A stretch of 41,842 bases of DNA from Caryophanales bacterium UBA6769. Lineage in GTDB: Bacteria; Bacillota; Bacilli; Bacillales; UBA6769. The stretch lies in the NCBI GenBank assembly GCA_002453275.1, contig DKGN01000145.1, positions 1-41,842 of the forward strand, in the 5' to 3' direction. Made by a program: the position numbers and the translations under genes. Positions 41,742 to 41,842 of the stretch are shown one piece after another (within the stretch, counting starts at the first letter, position 1; each line of letters starts with the position of its first letter). The notes beneath the pieces are model-generated. The model ran no database searches, was not told the DNA's origin, and was given only the letters and a program-made list of their open reading frames with translations.

Positions 41742-41842
41742 TTACAATAACTTTTCACCGAACATCGAACCCATTAATGCAACTGCCGTTGTCGCTGTTT
41801 TATTTCTTTCATCTAAAATCGGATTTACTTCAACAAATTCAG
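41742..41842 (-). CDS. rocF: Arginase, C-terminal end (truncated by window edge)
   Basis: The last 32 codons read EVNPILDERNKTATTAVALM... and end GEKLL. This is the conserved C-terminus of Bacillus arginase RocF (manganese enzyme, arginine to ornithine plus urea), including ExNPxLDxxNxTA. The rest lies beyond the window. It is on the same strand as cdaA, just upstream of it. Confidence 0.88.
   Translation of the reverse strand, partial: EFVEVNPILDERNKTATTAVALMGSMFGEKLL

Overview
The window looks like chromosomal DNA of a spore-forming, low-GC Gram-positive rod of the Bacillaceae, most likely an alkaliphilic or halotolerant Bacillus/Alkalihalobacillus-type organism. The evidence is strong AGGAGG-type ribosome binding sites, frequent TTG and GTG starts, a spore protein Tlp gene, a CYP152 peroxygenase of the Bacillus type, a complete seven-gene Mrp Na+/H+ antiporter operon, and a cdaA-cdaR-glmM operon preceded by arginase. 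I see no rRNA, tRNA, IS element, prophage or CRISPR array. Species cannot be fixed from this sequence alone.

Layout. 1-3.7 kb (minus strand): a large UPF0182 membrane protein and a soluble protein resembling the KdpD Usp domain. 3.7-4.05 kb: a gene-poor gap with an imperfect direct repeat. 4.05-9.8 kb (plus): mrpABCDEFG, overlapping or tightly spaced. 9.8-12.8 kb (minus): methyltransferase, MECR-like oxidoreductase, small-multidrug-export-type membrane protein, an unknown membrane protein and an XRE regulator with a visible promoter and possible operator. 13-16.4 kb (plus): a small membrane protein, a secreted polysaccharide deacetylase and an MMPL/RND-type exporter. 16.4-20.9 kb (plus): phosphate uptake operon pstS-pstC-pstA-pstB-phoU behind a four-repeat PhoP box. 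20.9-23.4 kb (minus): phoP-phoR, convergent with the pst operon and sharing a bidirectional terminator. 23.4-24.7 kb: a LOG-family hydrolase and an RDD membrane protein.

24.7-29.9 kb holds the most unusual block. A minus-strand operon (Lgt-like membrane protein, TlpA-like thioredoxin, response regulator, sensor kinase) diverges from a plus-strand operon (second TlpA-like thioredoxin, CcdA, class D sortase). The ~300-base gap between them contains a strong hairpin, a putative three-way-junction fold and a phased direct repeat. I read this as a candidate self-regulated extracytoplasmic thiol-redox and sortase system.

30-41.8 kb: OsmC, a glutamine-rich protein, a stand-alone FAD domain related to thioredoxin reductase, Tlp, an MscS channel, UppP, pyridoxal kinase PdxK, a 47-residue two-CxxC protein, CYP152 peroxygenase, an MBL hydrolase, a zinc-ribbon protein, a SHOCT protein, then glmM-cdaR-cdaA and the 3' end of rocF, all minus strand from the P450 onward.

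Functional links. Cation homeostasis (Mrp, the KdpD-like Usp protein, c-di-AMP synthesis, MscS), phosphate homeostasis (Pst-PhoU with its PhoPR regulators) and cell-envelope work (GlmM, UppP, deacetylase, sortase, thiol redox) dominate the window.
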